Shown in pieces: positions 7,157 through 16,588 of a stretch of 64,000 nt of DNA. Under the pieces are notes generated by a model. It ran no database searches and was not told where the DNA came from. It was given only the letters and a program-made list of their open reading frames with translations. The stretch covers positions 1-64,000 of the forward strand of contig NZ_JAXCHT010000011.1 in the NCBI RefSeq assembly GCF_035984655.1, read 5' to 3'. A program made the position numbers and the translations under genes. This DNA is from Actimicrobium sp035984655 (GTDB lineage: Bacteria; Pseudomonadota; Gammaproteobacteria; Burkholderiales; Burkholderiaceae_D). Within the stretch, counting starts at the first letter, position 1; each line of letters begins with the position of its first letter.

Positions 7157-7378
7157 ATGTCTATCGCGCTGAAATTGTCGGATGAACTGGTCGAAATGGC
7201 TAAGCCACATGCCGCTGCCGAACATCGTTCTGTCCCTAAGCAGATCGAGTATTGGGCGCGGCTTGGGAAGGCTGTCGATGACAACCCCGGCCTGCCGCTG
7301 CAATTCATTAAGGATACGCTACTCGCCGCTCAAGAGGCCAAGGCTGGGTTGCTTACCCAGTACCAGTTTGAGGCCTGA
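7157..7378 (+). CDS. ParD-like antitoxin
   Basis: A 73-residue antitoxin of the ParD-like family (MSIALKLSDELVEMAKPHAA, then RSVPKQIEYWARLGKAVDDN). The ribbon-helix-helix N-terminus and the conserved PKQIEYWARLG core identify it; related proteins are normally paired with a RelE/ParE-fold toxin, as here. AGGGA lies about eight bases before the ATG. The toxin gene begins three bases after the stop. It would bind operator DNA in the leader and neutralise the downstream product. Confidence 0.85.
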   Translation: MSIALKLSDELVEMAKPHAAAEHRSVPKQIEYWARLGKAVDDNPGLPLQFIKDTLLAAQEAKAGLLTQYQFEA

Positions 7379-7380
7379 TA

Positions 7381-7671
7381 GTGTTGGCGATCCTTGCTAC
7401 TCCGACCTTTACTAAAGTCATCAAGAAATTGCACGCCAAAGACAAGATTGCAGTGGACAGCGCCGTGAAAGAAATTGCCAAGAACCCTGCAATAGGCGAA
7501 GAAAAAAAGGGCGACTTGGCCGGGATTTTTGTGCACAAGTTCAAGATCAACAAACAAGAGGTTTTGTTGGCCTACCAGCTTCAACCGAGCAAATTATCGC
7601 CGGTTACTGTGCTGCTGTTGAGCATTGGATCGCACGAGAATTTTTACACTGAACTGAAACGATCAAACTAG
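7381..7671 (+). CDS. RelE/ParE-superfamily toxin
   Basis: A 96-residue toxin of the RelE/ParE fold, starting at GTG two bases after the antitoxin stop region. The sequence ILATPTFTKVIKKLHAKDKI has the amphipathic N-terminal helix, followed by basic residues and the strand pairs GIFVHKFKINKQEVLLAYQL and VTVLLLSIGSHENFYTELKR, the last being typical of this subgroup. Whether it cleaves mRNA on the ribosome or inhibits gyrase cannot be told from sequence. It looks intact. Confidence 0.85.
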   Translation: MLAILATPTFTKVIKKLHAKDKIAVDSAVKEIAKNPAIGEEKKGDLAGIFVHKFKINKQEVLLAYQLQPSKLSPVTVLLLSIGSHENFYTELKRSN

Positions 7672-7681
7672 GGAAAATGCG

Positions 7682-7801
7682 GTGAACTTTGATACCTTGT
7701 TCAAGCTTAAGAAGCCGATTACGCCACGGCCAAAACAATGGCGTGTGACGTTCTATCGCGAAGACGGCAAGATGGCATTCGGCTATTTTACTTTGGGCTG
7801 A
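7682..7801 (+). CDS. Short gene downstream of the toxin, unknown
   Basis: A 39-residue frame from GTG 7682 to TGA 7799-7801 reads VNFDTLFKLKKPITPRPKQW then RVTFYREDGKMAFGYFTLG. It begins ten bases after the toxin stop, in the same direction, with GGGAAAA just upstream. The composition is protein-like, with an aromatic/basic beta-hairpin look, but I know no family. It could be the third gene of the operon or the start of a gene truncated downstream. The next 230 bases to the tRNA hold nothing I can identify. Confidence 0.35.
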   Translation: MNFDTLFKLKKPITPRPKQWRVTFYREDGKMAFGYFTLG

Positions 7802-8035
7802 TGCAAGCCGGCCAGCCAAGGCATCCACTTATGTTGGCCTATTCCTCAGAGCTTACGGAATGGTGAGCCACCAGCGGCAACGACGTTTCTAGGGAATATT
7901 TTGCGAATCAAGATTCCTGTATTGGATATCTCCAATACAAGCACTGAAAAGATAACCAAAAAAGAAATTGGCTTAAAATTGGCAGTAACCGAAGATGCGG
8001 ATTAGTGGCAACTAGCCGCTAACCCGCATGGATAC

Positions 8036-8111
<76 letters not shown>

Positions 8112-8188
8112 GAAGCCCCGCATTCTAGCAAAGTTTCAGACGCAAAAGCCAGTGCGGTGTGATTTTTCCTGCAATCCACTGATGTTAT

Positions 8189-9190
8189 TTACTGCTGGTG
8201 GTAGCCGGTGACCCGTTCGACTTCGCTTTTTGATCCCAGAAACACGGGCACGCGCTGATGCAGCTTGTGCGGCTGGATGTCCATGATGCGCCCTTGCCCG
8301 TCGGTCGCGGCGCCACCAGCCTGCTCGACGATGAACGCCATCGGGTTGGCTTCGTACATCAGGCGCAGCTTGCCTGGCTTGTCCGGTTCGCGCGCATCGG
8401 CCGGGTACATGAAAATGCCGCCGCGGTTGAGGATGCGATGCACGTCGGCGACCATCGAGGCGATCCAGCGCATGTTGAAGTCGGTGCCGCGTGGTCCTGT
8501 TTTGCCGGCTTGCAGCTCGTTGAAGTACTTGGTCACCGGTGGATGCCAGTGGCGTGCGTTGGAGGCGTTGATGGCGTATTCGCGGGTCTCGGCGGGAATC
8601 TGCATGTTTCGGTGGGTCAGTACCCATGAACCCATCTCGCGGTCCAGCGTGAAGCAGTTCACGCCGTTGCCGGTGGTGAGCACCAGCACGGTCTGCGGAC
8701 CGTACACGGCATAACCGGCGGCGACTTGCTTGCTGCCCGGCTGCAGGAAATCCTTTTCGGTCGGTTCGCACATGCCCTCGGGCGCTTTCAGCACCGAGAA
8801 AATGGTCCCGATCGACACATTGACATCGATATTGCTCGAGCCGTCCAGCGGATCGAACAGCAGCATGTATTCGCCCTTCGGATAGCGGTTCGGGATCGGA
8901 TGGATGGTTTCCATTTCCTCGGACGCCATGGCTGCCAGATGGCCGCCCCACTCATTGGCTTCGAGCAGGATCTCGTTGCTGATGATGTCGAGTTTTTTCT
9001 GCACTTCGCCCTGGACGTTTTCAATGTTGGCGCTGCCGAGCACGTCGCCCAGCGCACCCTTGCCGACGGCATGGCTGATGGTCTTGCAGGCGCGCGCGAC
9101 CACTTCGATCAACAGACGCAGTTCGGCGGGAATGGTGTTGTGGTGGCGTTGTTCTTCGACCAGATATTGCGTGAGGCTGATGCGTTTCAT
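8189..9190 (-). CDS. fbp: Class 1 fructose-1,6-bisphosphatase
   Basis: A 333-residue cytoplasmic gluconeogenic enzyme hydrolysing fructose 1,6-bisphosphate to fructose 6-phosphate. The metal-binding signature FDPLDGSSNIDVN (residues 112-124; D113, D116) and the acidic pair E91/E92 in MASEEMETIHPIP are present, and the C-terminal YEANPMAFIVEQAGGAATDG is typical of class 1. Length is normal. It lies 21 bases behind pepN on the same strand, so the two are probably co-transcribed. Confidence 0.97.
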   Translation of the reverse strand: MKRISLTQYLVEEQRHHNTIPAELRLLIEVVARACKTISHAVGKGALGDVLGSANIENVQGEVQKKLDIISNEILLEANEWGGHLAAMASEEMETIHPIPNRYPKGEYMLLFDPLDGSSNIDVNVSIGTIFSVLKAPEGMCEPTEKDFLQPGSKQVAAGYAVYGPQTVLVLTTGNGVNCFTLDREMGSWVLTHRNMQIPAETREYAINASNARHWHPPVTKYFNELQAGKTGPRGTDFNMRWIASMVADVHRILNRGGIFMYPADAREPDKPGKLRLMYEANPMAFIVEQAGGAATDGQGRIMDIQPHKLHQRVPVFLGSKSEVERVTGYHQQ

Positions 9191-9211
9191 GGTGGACTCT
9201 TCGCTTTCGAT

Positions 9212-11911
9212 TCAGTTGGCCAGGGCTTTGGTGATGACTTCGAGGACGTCGTTCGATAGCGCCGGTGCGGCAGCCACGCGGCGCAACGCCTGTTGCATCA
9301 AATGCTGCTGGACCGGCGCATATTTGCGCCAGCGATCCAGCGTGCGTGCCAATCGTGCGGCGACCTGCGGGTTGATGGCGTTGAGGGCAATGACCTGCTC
9401 CGCCCAGAACGCGTAGCCGCTGCCGTCGGCGGCATGGAATTGCGCCGGATTGCCATTGCAGAAGCTGAAAATCAGGCTGCGTGCACGGTTCGGGTTCTTC
9501 AGCGTGAAGGCCGGATGACGCATCAGTTCGCGCACCGTCGCCACGTTGGTGTGGCGCGCCATGGCTTGCAGCATGAACCACTTGTCAACCACCAGCGGCT
9601 CGGCTTCGAATTCACTGTAAAAGTTGTCCAGGGCTGCCTGCCGCGTCGGTGCGCTGGAATTGAGCAGTGCACTCAATGCGGCGAGCCGGTCCGTCATGTT
9701 GTTGGCTCGCTCAAGCTGCTTCTGCGCCAGTCCATGCGCGGCGGCGTCATCGAGTTCGGCCAGATAGCTCAGCGCGATGTTTTTCAGTGCCCGCTTGCCG
9801 GCTGATTCGGCATCAGGCTTGTAGGCGCCCTTGACTTGATGGGCTGCGTAGATTGCTTCCAGATCCGGCCGCAACGCTGCTGCCAGCGCGCGCCGCAGTG
9901 CCTGGCGCGCATTGTGAATCGCTTGCGGCTCAATCACCGCGAGTGCTTCCGAGAGCATGGTTTCGGACGGCAAGGTCAGCGCCACTTCGCGGAACGCGGC
10001 GCCGAGCTTCTTATCGTTGAGGGTGGCGCGCAGCGAGTCGATCAACAGCGTCGCATCGGCCGCCAGCGATGCCGTCTTGCCGTTGAGGTTCTCCGGACGT
10101 GACGATTCGATCATCGACAGCAGGCGGCGGGTGGCGAGGCGCTGGCCCGCTTCCCAGCGGTTGAAGGCGTCGCTGTCGTTGGCCATCAGGAATGCCAGTT
10201 CCTCATCGCTGTAGTCGACGTTGAGGACGACCGGGGCCGAAAAGTCGCGCAGGATCGATGGCACCGGCTTTTCGGCCACGCCGGTAAAGACAAAGGTTTG
10301 TTCCGCTTCCGTCAGTTCCAGCACGATGGTGCGCTGTGGCTGATTACGTTTGGCGCCGGCGACCGGAACGTGCGGGCGATCCTGCAGCACCAGCGCCATG
10401 TCCTTGCCGTCGTGGTCGAGCAGGCCGACGGCAACCGGAATCAGGAACGGCAATTTGCCGGACTGACCGGGTGTCGGTGCGCAGCTTTGGGTGAGCGTTA
10501 TCGCATACGTCCTGGCTGCAGCATCGTACTCGGTCCGGACACCGACAGTCGGCGTTCCTGCCTGGCTGTACCAGCGCTCGAACTGCGCCAGATCGCGGCC
10601 GTTGGCATCGACCATTGCGGCGCGGAAGTCGTCGCAGGTGACGGCCTGGCCGTCGTGCCGCGCGAAGTACAGATCCATGCCCTTGCGGAAGCCGTCGCGA
10701 CCCAGCAGGGTCTGGTACATGCGCACGACTTCGGAACCCTTTTCGTAAATCGTGACCGTGTAAAAGTTATTGATCTCGAGGTACGAATCGGGCCGCACCG
10801 AATGCGCCATCGGACCGGAATCCTCGGGGAACTGGGCCTGCCGCAACACGCGCACATCATCAATGCGCTTGACCGCGCGGCCGGTGGCCGAGCCAATCTG
10901 GTCGGCGGAAAATTCCTGGTCACGAAATACGGTCAGGCCTTCCTTGAGCGACAACTGGAACCAGTCGCGGCAGGTGACCCGGTTGCCGGTCCAGTTGTGG
11001 AAGTACTCGTGGCCGACCACCGATTCGATGTTGGCGTAGTCGGCATCGGTAGCGATGCGGGCATTGGCCAATACGAACTTGGTGTTGAAAATGTTCAGGC
11101 CCTTGTTCTCCATCGCACCCATGTTGAAGTCGCCCACGGCGACGATCATGAAGCGATCCAGGTCCAGTTCGAGGCCGAAGCGTTCTTCGTCCCAGCGAAT
11201 GCTGTTCTTGAGCGAATCCATGGCGTGCTGGGTCTTGTCCAGATTGCCCGGCTCGACCCAGACTTGCAGCAGCACGTCGCGGCCGGATTTCAGGCGGAAA
11301 GTCTCTTCCTGGCACACCAGTTTGCCGGCCACCAGCGCGAACAGGTACGACGGCTTCTTGAACGGGTCTTCCCACAGCGCGTAATGGCGGCCATCGCCGA
11401 GATCGCCCTGCTCGATCAGATTGCCGTTCGACAGCAGCACCGGGTAGCGCGCCTTGTCGGCCCGCAGCATCACGGTATATTTGGCCATCACATCCGGGCG
11501 ATCGGGAAAGTAGGTGATCTTGCGAAAGCCTTCGGCTTCGCATTGGGTGAAGAAATTCCCACCCGACACATACAGGCCCATCAGCGAGGTGTTGCGCACC
11601 GGCGCCAGCGCGGTCTCGATATCCAGCGTGACGCGATCGGGCGCGTCGGCGATATGCAGCGCATTGCCGACCAGCCGGTATTCGCGCTTGCTCAGCAGTT
11701 TGCCGTTCATGCTGATCTGGATCAGTCGCAGCGCTTCGCCAAACAGAATGATGGTGCGGTCGCCAGCGGCCGGATTGCGAACCATCTTGATGCGGGTCGC
11801 CACGCGCGTATCAACCGGATCGAGGTCGAATCCCATGTCGACGGTTTCGACGAAAAACCCTGGGGGCGTGTAATGCTCGCGATAGATGGTCTGGGGATTG
11901 TCAGTGCGCAT
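9212..11911 (-). CDS. pepN: Aminopeptidase N (M1 family)
   Basis: An 899-residue zinc metallo-aminopeptidase that trims N-terminal residues from peptides in the cytoplasm. GAMEN is at residues 265-269, HEYFH at 301-305 and the third zinc ligand at E324 in LKEG. The C-terminal half has the helical repeat domain of the PepN branch. The start MRTDNPQTIYREHY at 11911 gives family-like length; further upstream codons would run into the leader of the divergent lipoprotein gene. The gene is first of a pair with fbp. The intergenic region to the divergent gene is only 61 bases. Confidence 0.97.
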   Translation of the reverse strand: MRTDNPQTIYREHYTPPGFFVETVDMGFDLDPVDTRVATRIKMVRNPAAGDRTIILFGEALRLIQISMNGKLLSKREYRLVGNALHIADAPDRVTLDIETALAPVRNTSLMGLYVSGGNFFTQCEAEGFRKITYFPDRPDVMAKYTVMLRADKARYPVLLSNGNLIEQGDLGDGRHYALWEDPFKKPSYLFALVAGKLVCQEETFRLKSGRDVLLQVWVEPGNLDKTQHAMDSLKNSIRWDEERFGLELDLDRFMIVAVGDFNMGAMENKGLNIFNTKFVLANARIATDADYANIESVVGHEYFHNWTGNRVTCRDWFQLSLKEGLTVFRDQEFSADQIGSATGRAVKRIDDVRVLRQAQFPEDSGPMAHSVRPDSYLEINNFYTVTIYEKGSEVVRMYQTLLGRDGFRKGMDLYFARHDGQAVTCDDFRAAMVDANGRDLAQFERWYSQAGTPTVGVRTEYDAAARTYAITLTQSCAPTPGQSGKLPFLIPVAVGLLDHDGKDMALVLQDRPHVPVAGAKRNQPQRTIVLELTEAEQTFVFTGVAEKPVPSILRDFSAPVVLNVDYSDEELAFLMANDSDAFNRWEAGQRLATRRLLSMIESSRPENLNGKTASLAADATLLIDSLRATLNDKKLGAAFREVALTLPSETMLSEALAVIEPQAIHNARQALRRALAAALRPDLEAIYAAHQVKGAYKPDAESAGKRALKNIALSYLAELDDAAAHGLAQKQLERANNMTDRLAALSALLNSSAPTRQAALDNFYSEFEAEPLVVDKWFMLQAMARHTNVATVRELMRHPAFTLKNPNRARSLIFSFCNGNPAQFHAADGSGYAFWAEQVIALNAINPQVAARLARTLDRWRKYAPVQQHLMQQALRRVAAAPALSNDVLEVITKALAN

Positions 11912-11972
11912 AAGAGTTTGATAAAAGAGGGATTTGACGCAAAATGGCATTTTACAAGCATCGGGGTGATCC

Positions 11973-12314
11973 ATGAAATTTGCGTCCATGATTCTGATGT
12001 GCTTCGCAGCAATTGTGGCTGTCGGCTGTACCAAGGAGCAGCAGAACAAGATCAGTCGTTCGGTGCAGAACTGGACCGGCACCAATGGCGTGCTGGAGTT
12101 CTATGCCGGCGACAAGCTGGTGCGCCGCTTCATCGCCATTGACAAGATCACCACTGCGATGGGCACCGACGATGGCGCACCGCGCTCCTATCGCTATGGC
12201 TACGGCGTGCTCGACGAAAATTTAAACATGCGCGTCGACCCGGGCGAAAAGAAAGTCTATTTCGAAATCAGCGACTTCGGGTCGAACTACATCTTTTTCG
12301 AAAATCCCCACTGA
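11973..12314 (+). CDS. Small predicted lipoprotein
   Basis: A 113-residue secreted protein with a lipoprotein signal peptide: MKFASMILMCFAAIVAVGC, lipobox AVGC with Cys19 as the acylated residue, followed by TKEQQNK. The mature part contains GVLEFYAGDKLVRRFIAIDK and ends YFEISDFGSNYIFFENPH. I recognise no function. It is divergent from pepN and upstream of a second lipoprotein gene, with GGGGTGATCC before the ATG. Confidence 0.8.
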   Translation: MKFASMILMCFAAIVAVGCTKEQQNKISRSVQNWTGTNGVLEFYAGDKLVRRFIAIDKITTAMGTDDGAPRSYRYGYGVLDENLNMRVDPGEKKVYFEISDFGSNYIFFENPH

Positions 12315-12337
12315 ATTCGGTTACTGAAGGTAACAGT

Positions 12338-12367
12338 TTGAATCTCGTCTTGACGGCTGCTTAGACT
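12338..12367 (+). promoter_or_regulatory. Possible promoter of the DUF4136 gene
   Basis: TTGAAT (12338-12343) and TAGACT (12362-12367) with an 18-base spacer lie 49 bases before the ATG of the next lipoprotein gene. Confidence 0.35.
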
Positions 12368-12415
12368 GAGAAAAGCTATAAAAGCATGTTGTCCAAGCGC
12401 CCAAGGAGATTTGCA

Positions 12416-13048
12416 ATGAAACGCACCACCGCCCTTCTCTTCGCCGCGGCCTGTCTGGCACTGTCCGGTTGCGCCAGCACGATACGCAGCAATGTCACCG
12501 CATTCAATGACTGGCCGGCCGAGCTGCCTGACAAGAGTTATGGCTTCGAGCGCACGCAGGAGCAAAACCAGAACCTGGAATATCTCAGCTATGAAAACCT
12601 GGTGCGGGCGGAGGTCAATCGGCTGGGCTTGACCGAGGCGCAGTCGAACCGCAAGCCGGCGCTCAAGGTCACGCTTTCGTTTGCGGCAAACGAAGTCGAC
12701 GTCACCAGCGTGGAGCCGGTCTTCGTCGATCCGTATTTTTATGGCTCCGGCTACTATGGTCGCGGGTTCTACCCAAGACCGTTCTACCGCGGCGCCTACG
12801 ACCCCTTCTTCTGGGGTCCGCCCACGGTGGCGTACCAGCAGCGCAGTTATGCGCTGCAGCGCCGCCAGCTGCAGGTGCGCATCAGCCGCAATGCCGACGG
12901 CAAATCGTTGTACGACGTGAAGGTGAACAGCGAGGGCGAGAATTCGTCGCTGGCGGCAGTCATGCCCTATATGGTGCGCAGCGCCTTCGCCGAATTTCCG
13001 GGCAAGAGCGGCGCGACCAGGACTGTCGAAATGAAGATGGAAGACTGA
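12416..13048 (+). CDS. DUF4136 lipoprotein
   Basis: A 210-residue lipoprotein: MKRTTALLFAAACLALSGC with lipobox LSGC. The start is fixed by AAGGAGA at 12402-12408. The mature protein fits the DUF4136 family (NDWPAELPDKSYGFERTQ and repeated YENLVRAEVNRLGL), which is common in betaproteobacteria. An aromatic-rich, Gly/Tyr-rich loop sits in the middle (YFYGSGYYGRGFYPRPFYRG). Likely periplasmic face of the outer membrane; role unknown. It is followed by a strong intrinsic terminator. Confidence 0.85.
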   Translation: MKRTTALLFAAACLALSGCASTIRSNVTAFNDWPAELPDKSYGFERTQEQNQNLEYLSYENLVRAEVNRLGLTEAQSNRKPALKVTLSFAANEVDVTSVEPVFVDPYFYGSGYYGRGFYPRPFYRGAYDPFFWGPPTVAYQQRSYALQRRQLQVRISRNADGKSLYDVKVNSEGENSSLAAVMPYMVRSAFAEFPGKSGATRTVEMKMED

Positions 13049-13051
13049 GCG

Positions 13052-13078
13052 CGGCGCCTTGCCAGGCGCCGTTTTTCC
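13052..13078 (+). terminator. Intrinsic terminator of the DUF4136 gene
   Basis: A perfect 8-bp stem, CGGCGCCT (13052-13059) with AGGCGCCG (13064-13071), a TGCC loop and five T residues. It begins four bases after the TGA and also separates the convergent DUF1631 gene. Confidence 0.85.
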
Positions 13079-13079
13079 G

Positions 13080-15251
13080 TCATTCCTGGTACTGCGCCGG
13101 ATCAGTCCGGTCTGGTGCAGCACCCTTGAGCGCTTCTGTGAGCGCCCGCGTCACCACCGATTCGCGCGGCATCACGACAGCACCCTGCTCGCGCAAGGCG
13201 CTGGCGAATTCCCCGGCGGTGAACGAAAACGGGTCGTCGCCCTGGCGGTTGCTGAAAATGAAGCGGCTGCGCAGCGGACTGATCCACGCCAGCCGGAATG
13301 CAATGCGCACACCGTTGTTACGCACGAACTCCACCCAGGTGCCGAGCTCGATGCTGTCGACCACATGCACGAACTGATCGATCGGTTTTTCCTGCATCTC
13401 GCGGGCGCGCTTGGATAGTCGCCGCTCGCTGGCTTTTTGCGCGACGTTGACCGCGATCTCGATCTGGTGCCCCGGGGTCAACTCGGTCGGTACGCGCACC
13501 ATCGCAGCATGGCGCTCGACCAGGTTGGCAAAGAATTCGACGCGCTCCGGCTCATCCCATTTGATCGCATTCAGCCACGCATTGAGCAGCGACAGCAGCG
13601 ATGGCAATTTGTTGACCAGCTCCTTGCGCTCCTCGGGGCTGACTTTCGGCTTGACGGTCCAGATCAGATCGTCCATCGCCTTGAGGGCCTTTTCGAGCGC
13701 TTGCGGCTTGCGCTCGGCCACGCTGTGCGCAAGCGTCAGAATGCGCACCCACTGCGTTTCCAGAAAAATCTCGACGAAGCCGGCGATCTCGCCGGTTTCG
13801 ATGCGCACCGCCACATCATTTTCGGCCGCCTCCTGCGCCTGCCGCATTTTTTCTTCGCGCAGTGCTTCGGAAATGCTGGCCTTGAGCGCGCTCCTGGCGG
13901 TCTTTTCCTCTTCGGTGATAAACGCTTCGAGGTCGGCCACTACCTCGCTGTACAACCCCAGATGCTGGTCGAATTCCTGCTGCACCCGATCAACAATCTG
14001 TTCGATGATCTTGTAGAGCGGATCGTCGGCGCCGGTGTCGTGCCGCAGGCCCAGACCCGACTGGGCCAGCCGCTCAAGCAGCCGACGGGCCGGATGGGTG
14101 TCGCTGAAAAAGAATTCCTTGTCGATCAGTGCGGTCTTCAGCAACGGCACCTGTAACTGTCCGAGCAGGCCTTTGATTTCATCGGGAATATTGTGATCGC
14201 TGAAAACGAAGTCGAAGATGCGCGCCAGAAGTTCAATCGTGTTCTGGTCCATCGCCGACATCGACCCGCTCGGCGCCTGGCGCGGAATATGGCGCAGCGT
14301 GGCCGCCGTTTGCGAAAATGCCGGTCCGCCCGGATCGCCGCTGGCATTGACGGCGTTGCGCTGGATGTCCGTCAGATAGTCGAGCAGCGCATTGTTGATC
14401 GTACCCGGTGTCGTCGGCCCCGCTGCACCACGCCGGTCGGGGCGCTGACTGCCACCGCCTTTGCCATCCGGCCCGTTCTGCAACCAGCGCTGCAGCTTGT
14501 TGTGCAGTGATAAGTCGCGCCGCTCGGACTCGGCTGTCGGCTTCGCGCGCCGATCGACCTTGCCGGCCCGGTAGGCTTCCACCAGGTCGGGCACGATGCC
14601 CCGCGCGACCAGCGCGCCGTTGAGCTGCTCCAGAATCGGTTCGAAATCGAGAAATACTTCGGGACGCAACAGCCGCAGCGCAAGGCGATGTGATTCGGGA
14701 ATCGGATCGAACTTGCACCACGCCTCGAATACCGCCCGCAGAAACACACCGGGACGAAACGGATTTTGTGAAATGCTGATTTCTTCACGCTGCAGCAGGC
14801 GGCTGATGCGAATGTTCAGTGCCACCAGCGCAGCGGAGTTGTTGAGTTCGATGGCTTGACCAATATTGCCGATCAGGACCTTGTTTTCCATTTCTTCAAG
14901 ACTGACCAGCGACAGGTCCGACGAGTCCATCGCCTGGACCGGTGTCTGGCCCTTGTCGAGCGCTGCGATTTCGCGCAATAGCGCGTAGCCGAGGCTGCCA
15001 ACAATGCCACGCTGCAGTTGGGTGGCGTTCTTCTTCAGGTGATTCCACGCGTTGAAACTGAGATTCGCTTCGGCGGGCCGCACGGATTGATCCGACAGCC
15101 GGAACAAGGCCTCGGTCAGGCGATCGATCATGGCCGTTGCCTGCTCGCCGACCTGCTCGACGGCCAGGGGCACCAGGCTTTCGAGGATCAGGATACGGCT
15201 CGATGCGGAACTTACGGCATCGGACGATTTGTCGGCCGGGTTGTCAGGCAT
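13080..15251 (-). CDS. DUF1631 family protein
   Basis: A 723-residue cytoplasmic protein of the DUF1631 family, found mainly in beta- and gammaproteobacteria and of unknown function. It is rich in long helices, has a charged low-complexity segment around residues 255-285 (RWLQNGPDGKGGGSQRPDRR), and ends with the typical PilZ-like tail GTWVEFVRNNGVRIAFRLAW then SPLRSRFIFSNRQGDD. Members are sometimes annotated as thymidine phosphorylase, which nothing here supports. It is monocistronic and convergent with the lipoprotein gene. Confidence 0.85.
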   Translation of the reverse strand: MPDNPADKSSDAVSSASSRILILESLVPLAVEQVGEQATAMIDRLTEALFRLSDQSVRPAEANLSFNAWNHLKKNATQLQRGIVGSLGYALLREIAALDKGQTPVQAMDSSDLSLVSLEEMENKVLIGNIGQAIELNNSAALVALNIRISRLLQREEISISQNPFRPGVFLRAVFEAWCKFDPIPESHRLALRLLRPEVFLDFEPILEQLNGALVARGIVPDLVEAYRAGKVDRRAKPTAESERRDLSLHNKLQRWLQNGPDGKGGGSQRPDRRGAAGPTTPGTINNALLDYLTDIQRNAVNASGDPGGPAFSQTAATLRHIPRQAPSGSMSAMDQNTIELLARIFDFVFSDHNIPDEIKGLLGQLQVPLLKTALIDKEFFFSDTHPARRLLERLAQSGLGLRHDTGADDPLYKIIEQIVDRVQQEFDQHLGLYSEVVADLEAFITEEEKTARSALKASISEALREEKMRQAQEAAENDVAVRIETGEIAGFVEIFLETQWVRILTLAHSVAERKPQALEKALKAMDDLIWTVKPKVSPEERKELVNKLPSLLSLLNAWLNAIKWDEPERVEFFANLVERHAAMVRVPTELTPGHQIEIAVNVAQKASERRLSKRAREMQEKPIDQFVHVVDSIELGTWVEFVRNNGVRIAFRLAWISPLRSRFIFSNRQGDDPFSFTAGEFASALREQGAVVMPRESVVTRALTEALKGAAPDRTDPAQYQE

Positions 15252-15368
15252 GGGAATGTGATTTGATTGGCAACGTTGGAATACTTGACAAGAAATACAG
15301 GTCGCGACTGGAAGCGGTTCGCGTCGTTTTATTCTATGCCATTTATATTACCAGCCAGAAAAAAGCGT

Positions 15369-15503
15369 TCAGGAAAAATACGCCATCGATCCAAACGTCA
15401 CGGCGACGACGATCATCACGGCCAGGGCCAGCACGATCAGCAGGCGGCCGAATTTTGGCATGCCGTCGTCCTGGCTCACTGGTTTTTTCGGGGACTCGGA
15501 CAT
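15369..15503 (-). CDS. 44-residue single-span membrane protein
   Basis: A very short gene, MSESPKKPVSQDDGMPKFGR followed by a hydrophobic span (LLIVLALAVMIVVAVTFGSM) and AYFS. It begins eight bases after the stop of the quinone oxidoreductase gene on the same strand, with GAGG as ribosome site, so it probably belongs to that operon. The charged N-terminus and single span suggest an inner-membrane micro-protein. Too short for family assignment. Confidence 0.6.
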   Translation of the reverse strand: MSESPKKPVSQDDGMPKFGRLLIVLALAVMIVVAVTFGSMAYFS

Positions 15504-15510
15504 GCCAGCC

Positions 15511-16485
15511 TCACGGAATCAGAATGGTTGAGCCGGTGGTCTTGCGGGCTTCGAGGTCACGATGCGCCTGGGCGGCATCGGCCAGCGCGTAGCGCTGATT
15601 GATCTCGATGTTGATCTTGCCGCTCTCGACCATGGCAAACAGGTCGGCCGCCATCGCTTCCAGATCATCGCGTTTGGCGGTGTGCGTGAACAGGGTCGGG
15701 CGGGTCACGAACAGCGAGCCGCGCGACGCCAGCTCATTGAGCGTAAACGGTGGCACCGGGCCGGACGCGCTGCCGTAGCTGACCATCATCCCGAGCGGGG
15801 ATAGGCAATCGAGCGACTTGAAAAACGTATCGACGCCAATCGAGTCGTACACCACCGGCACGCCTGCGCCGCCAGTGATTTCCTTGACACGTTCGACGAA
15901 ATTCTCGGTGTTGTAGTTAATCACGTGCGTGCAACCATGGGCCTTGGCCAGTTCGCCTTTCTGGTCGGAGCCAACCGTGCCGATCATGGTCACGCCAAGC
16001 GCCTTGGCCCACTGACAGGCGATCAGGCCAACGCCGCCAGCGGCTGCGTGGAACAGGATCGTCTCGCCACCGCGCAACGGGAATGTGCGACGAAACAGAT
16101 ACTGCACCGTCATGCCCTGCAACATCATCGCCGCCGCGGAATCGAGACTGATCCCGTCGGGCACCCGCACCAGGATTGCCGCCGGCATCACGCGCACTTC
16201 GGCATACGCGCCGGTTGGCCGACCAGCGTAGGCGACCCGGTCACCCGGCTTGACGTGCGTGACATCCGGCCCGACCGCTTCCACCACGCCCGCGCCTTCC
16301 ATACCGAGCCCGGCCGGCATCGGCTGCGGATACAGGCCGGTGCGAAAATACACATCAATGTAGTTCAAGCCGCAGGCATGCTGCCGGACCCGCGCTTCGC
16401 CAGGACCGGGTTCGCCAACCTCGACGTCAACGTATTCCATGACTTCCGGTCCACCGATTTTAAAGATGCGAATTGCCTTTGCCAT
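15511..16485 (-). CDS. NADPH:quinone oxidoreductase (zeta-crystallin type)
   Basis: A 324-residue medium-chain dehydrogenase/reductase of the QOR type, reducing quinones with NADPH in the cytoplasm. GroES-like N-terminus (HACGLNYIDVYFRTGLYPQP), nucleotide-binding AAAGGVGLIACQWAKALG and the C-terminal ALADAAQAHRDLEARKTTGS are diagnostic; no zinc-ligand cysteines of alcohol dehydrogenases are present. The start at 16485 follows AAGGAAA by about five bases; an upstream ATG at 16521 lacks one. The 44-residue membrane protein gene follows directly. Confidence 0.93.
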   Translation of the reverse strand: MAKAIRIFKIGGPEVMEYVDVEVGEPGPGEARVRQHACGLNYIDVYFRTGLYPQPMPAGLGMEGAGVVEAVGPDVTHVKPGDRVAYAGRPTGAYAEVRVMPAAILVRVPDGISLDSAAAMMLQGMTVQYLFRRTFPLRGGETILFHAAAGGVGLIACQWAKALGVTMIGTVGSDQKGELAKAHGCTHVINYNTENFVERVKEITGGAGVPVVYDSIGVDTFFKSLDCLSPLGMMVSYGSASGPVPPFTLNELASRGSLFVTRPTLFTHTAKRDDLEAMAADLFAMVESGKINIEINQRYALADAAQAHRDLEARKTTGSTILIP

Positions 16486-16588
16486 GGTGATTTCCTTGCC
16501 TTGATGTGAGGGATGGTTCAATTGGTCACTTCACGAGCACTCTACCGTGTTTCGGCCAGATCGATGATCGACATTACTGGCGATCGAT

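Noticed and set aside
10298..12142. 614-codon plus-strand frame opposite pepN
   Set aside because: Antisense shadow of pepN with His/Gln/Arg-rich low-quality composition.
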